Source: Roseicyclus sp965662675 (GTDB lineage: Bacteria > Pseudomonadota > Alphaproteobacteria > Rhodobacterales > Rhodobacteraceae). From it: a stretch of DNA of 14,622 bases. Positions within the stretch are counted from its first letter, which is position 1. Every line of letters starts with the position of its first letter. The DNA lies in NCBI RefSeq assembly GCF_965662675.1, contig NZ_CBFIIK010000065.1, forward strand, positions 1 through 14,622, written 5' to 3'. Shown piece by piece: positions 13,237 to 14,622 of this stretch. The notes beneath the pieces were generated by a model that did not search any database, was not told the origin of the DNA, and worked only from the letters and a program-made list of their open reading frames with translations. Position numbers and translations under genes: made by a program.

Positions 13237-13333
13237 CGCATCCTCCGTCGCGCAAGCAGGGGCGACGCTAACGCGGCACGGCCTCGGCGACCAGCGCGAA
13301 GGCGACACGCCAAGGCATCAAAGCGGCTTGATC

Positions 13334-13783
13334 TCAGGTGCCCGGCGCGCTTTCACGATAAACGCCCTGCGCTTCCAGCGCGTCGATCACCTCGGCGGGC
13401 ATGTATTCCTCGTCGTGGCGGGCCAAGATCTCGGAGGCCTCGAAGACGCCGTTGACCAGCCGCCCGGTGCCGACCATCCCCTGCCCCTCACCGAAGAGAT
13501 CGGGCAAGATGCCGGTATAGGTCACGGGAATTTCGGCCCCGCCATCGGTGACCAGAAAGCGGATCGTCTCACCCGCATCGCGCACAAGGCTGCCCTCGGC
13601 CACCAGACCGCCGATGCGGAACACCTCGTCAGGCGAAGGCGGGTTTTCAGCCACCTCTGAGGGGGGGCGAAAAAAATTGATCCCGTCGCGCATCGCATAG
13701 CCGATGAGAGAGGCCGACAAGACCAAGGCAAGCGTGGCAAGCATCACGATCTGGATCCGCCGCTGCTTTTTCAATCCCCGCAT
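13334..13783 (-). CDS. ccmE: cytochrome c maturation haem chaperone CcmE
   Basis: 149 residues, normal length. One N-terminal membrane anchor (about 12-31) preceded by basic residues, then a periplasmic OB-fold (IGGLVAEGSLVRD, IRFLVTDGGAEIPVTYTGILPDLFGEGQG). His123 in LARHDEEYMP is the residue that binds haem covalently, with Tyr127 as the conserved haem-contact tyrosine. CcmE takes haem from the CcmABCD complex and passes it to CcmFH for attachment to apocytochrome c, needed here for respiratory and photosynthetic cytochromes. GAGAGG lies 6 nt before the ATG. It follows murI by about 100 nt on the same strand and precedes an unrelated catabolic gene; the rest of the ccm genes are not in the window. 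Confidence 0.96.
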   Translation of the reverse strand: MRGLKKQRRIQIVMLATLALVLSASLIGYAMRDGINFFRPPSEVAENPPSPDEVFRIGGLVAEGSLVRDAGETIRFLVTDGGAEIPVTYTGILPDLFGEGQGMVGTGRLVNGVFEASEILARHDEEYMPAEVIDALEAQGVYRESAPGT

Positions 13784-13887
13784 GGTACACCTCTCATTTC
13801 AAACAACGCAGGCTCGCCCGTAACTTGCCCCTTGCCCCGCCGCTTGTGAAGGGGGCGCGGCAATTTGGGCCGCAGGGCGGCGCGCGC

Positions 13888-14622
13888 TCAATCGCGCTTG
13901 GCGCTGACGAACTCGATCCGGCGGCGCAAGAATTGCGTGGCCTTGTTCGAGACCGATTTCGGATCGCCCGTGGTCAAGAACTTGGACCCCGCCCCCGGCC
14001 CGATCTTTTGCGGGTGACGCGTCAGGTAATCGGCCAGCGCCTCGGCCACCAGATTGGGCTGGGAATAGACCGCCACATCATCGCCCAGCGCGTCGCGAAA
14101 CACCTCTTCGACCAGCGGGTAATGGGTACAGCCCAAGATCGCGGCCTGCGGGCGCGGCATGCGGCGCAATAGCGATTCCACATGGCTGCGCACCAACGCA
14201 TCGGCCAGGATCATATCGCCCATCTCGATGGCGTCGACGACCCCGGCACAGGGCTGCGCCTCCACATCGACGCCAATGGCACGAAAGGCCAACTCGCGCT
14301 GAAATGCGCGGCTCGACACTGTCGCGGGGGTCGCGAACAGCGCGACGGTCTGCACCGCGACGGGGCGTGGCGGCGAGTTGTCGCCCCATTTGCGCTCGGT
14401 CAACGCCTCGATCAACGGCACGAACACACCCAAGACGCGCTTGTCCTTGGGCACCCACCCCTCCTGCATCCGGCGCAGCGCTGCCGCCGAGGCGGTGTTG
14501 CAGGCCAAGATCACCAGATCGCAGCCCTCGTCGAACAAGGCCTGCACGCCGCGCGTTGTCAGATCAAAGATATCATCGGCATCGCGCACCCCGTAGGGCG
14601 TATTGGCGTTGTCGCCGAAATA
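13888..14622 (-). CDS. murI: glutamate racemase, 5' end beyond window
   Basis: Makes D-glutamate for peptidoglycan. 244 codons are present; the gene begins beyond 14622. The visible part opens YFGDNANTPYG and continues in frame through 14589, where a GTG is internal valine rather than a start. Both catalytic cysteine motifs of the aspartate/glutamate racemase family are present: ACNTAS and GCTHYPLVEE, with a LGVFVPLIEA segment after the first. The expected N-terminal D-S-G-x-G-G segment lies outside. The C-terminus (SKFLTTGDPKSVSNKATQFL) is complete and typical of Rhodobacteraceae. It is followed at 104 nt by ccmE on the same strand. Confidence 0.95.
   Translation of the reverse strand, partial: YFGDNANTPYGVRDADDIFDLTTRGVQALFDEGCDLVILACNTASAAALRRMQEGWVPKDKRVLGVFVPLIEALTERKWGDNSPPRPVAVQTVALFATPATVSSRAFQRELAFRAIGVDVEAQPCAGVVDAIEMGDMILADALVRSHVESLLRRMPRPQAAILGCTHYPLVEEVFRDALGDDVAVYSQPNLVAEALADYLTRHPQKIGPGAGSKFLTTGDPKSVSNKATQFLRRRIEFVSAKRD

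Noticed and set aside
13317..13332. ATCAA-N6-TTGAT inverted repeat just after the ccmE stop
   Set aside because: Five-bp arms with no T-tract or promoter nearby; too weak to call a terminator or operator.
12085..13455. 456-codon plus-strand frame opposite the enolase-superfamily gene
   Set aside because: Shadow of a gene with clear barrel motifs; it also spans the gap and part of ccmE.

Overview
The window looks like a GC-rich chromosome segment from a phototrophic alphaproteobacterium, most likely a Rhodobacteraceae (Roseobacter-type) aerobic anoxygenic phototroph. The argument rests on a pucBAC light-harvesting-2 operon with tandem PpsR/CrtJ-type TGT-N12-ACA sites, a zinc-less msrB-msrA pair, split ChrA halves, and the coding style of the other genes. 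No rRNA, tRNA, CRISPR array, insertion sequence or phage gene was seen.

Region 1 (1-3240, minus strand) is a cell-envelope operon: a YcbB-type L,D-transpeptidase, lpxD, an acyl carrier protein and the start of a ketosynthase that runs off the left edge. The likely promoter overlaps a perfect 10-bp inverted repeat at 3186-3215. Divergent from it (3546-4106, plus) is a secreted DUF882/YcbK-type murein endopeptidase closed by a strong terminator at 4137-4165. Region 2 (4239-5200, plus) is msrB-msrA, overlapping by 4 nt, ending at a hairpin (5213-5239) that can terminate both strands.

Region 3 (5265-8563, minus) is the puc operon: pucB, pucA, pucC and, coupled to pucC by an ATGA overlap, an unrecognised 349-residue protein with about ten tandem repeats of 15 or 25 residues (core MANF/W-P-F/I). 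PucA aligns without gaps to classical LH2 alpha through residue 47, carries Phe44-Leu45 as in B800-820 (LH3) complexes, and continues into an unusual C-terminal extension of about 64 residues. The repeat protein and this PucA are the most novel items here.

Region 4 (8779-13236) looks like a sugar-acid catabolism locus: a GntR/FCD regulator (plus), then on the minus strand an Ldh2-family dehydrogenase, two ChrA half-transporters and an enolase-superfamily dehydratase. A short plus-strand relic resembling the N-terminus of an HpcH/HpaI aldolase lies between the dehydrogenase and the transporters. Region 5 (13334-14622, minus) is housekeeping: ccmE (cytochrome c haem chaperone) and a murI glutamate racemase cut by the right edge.
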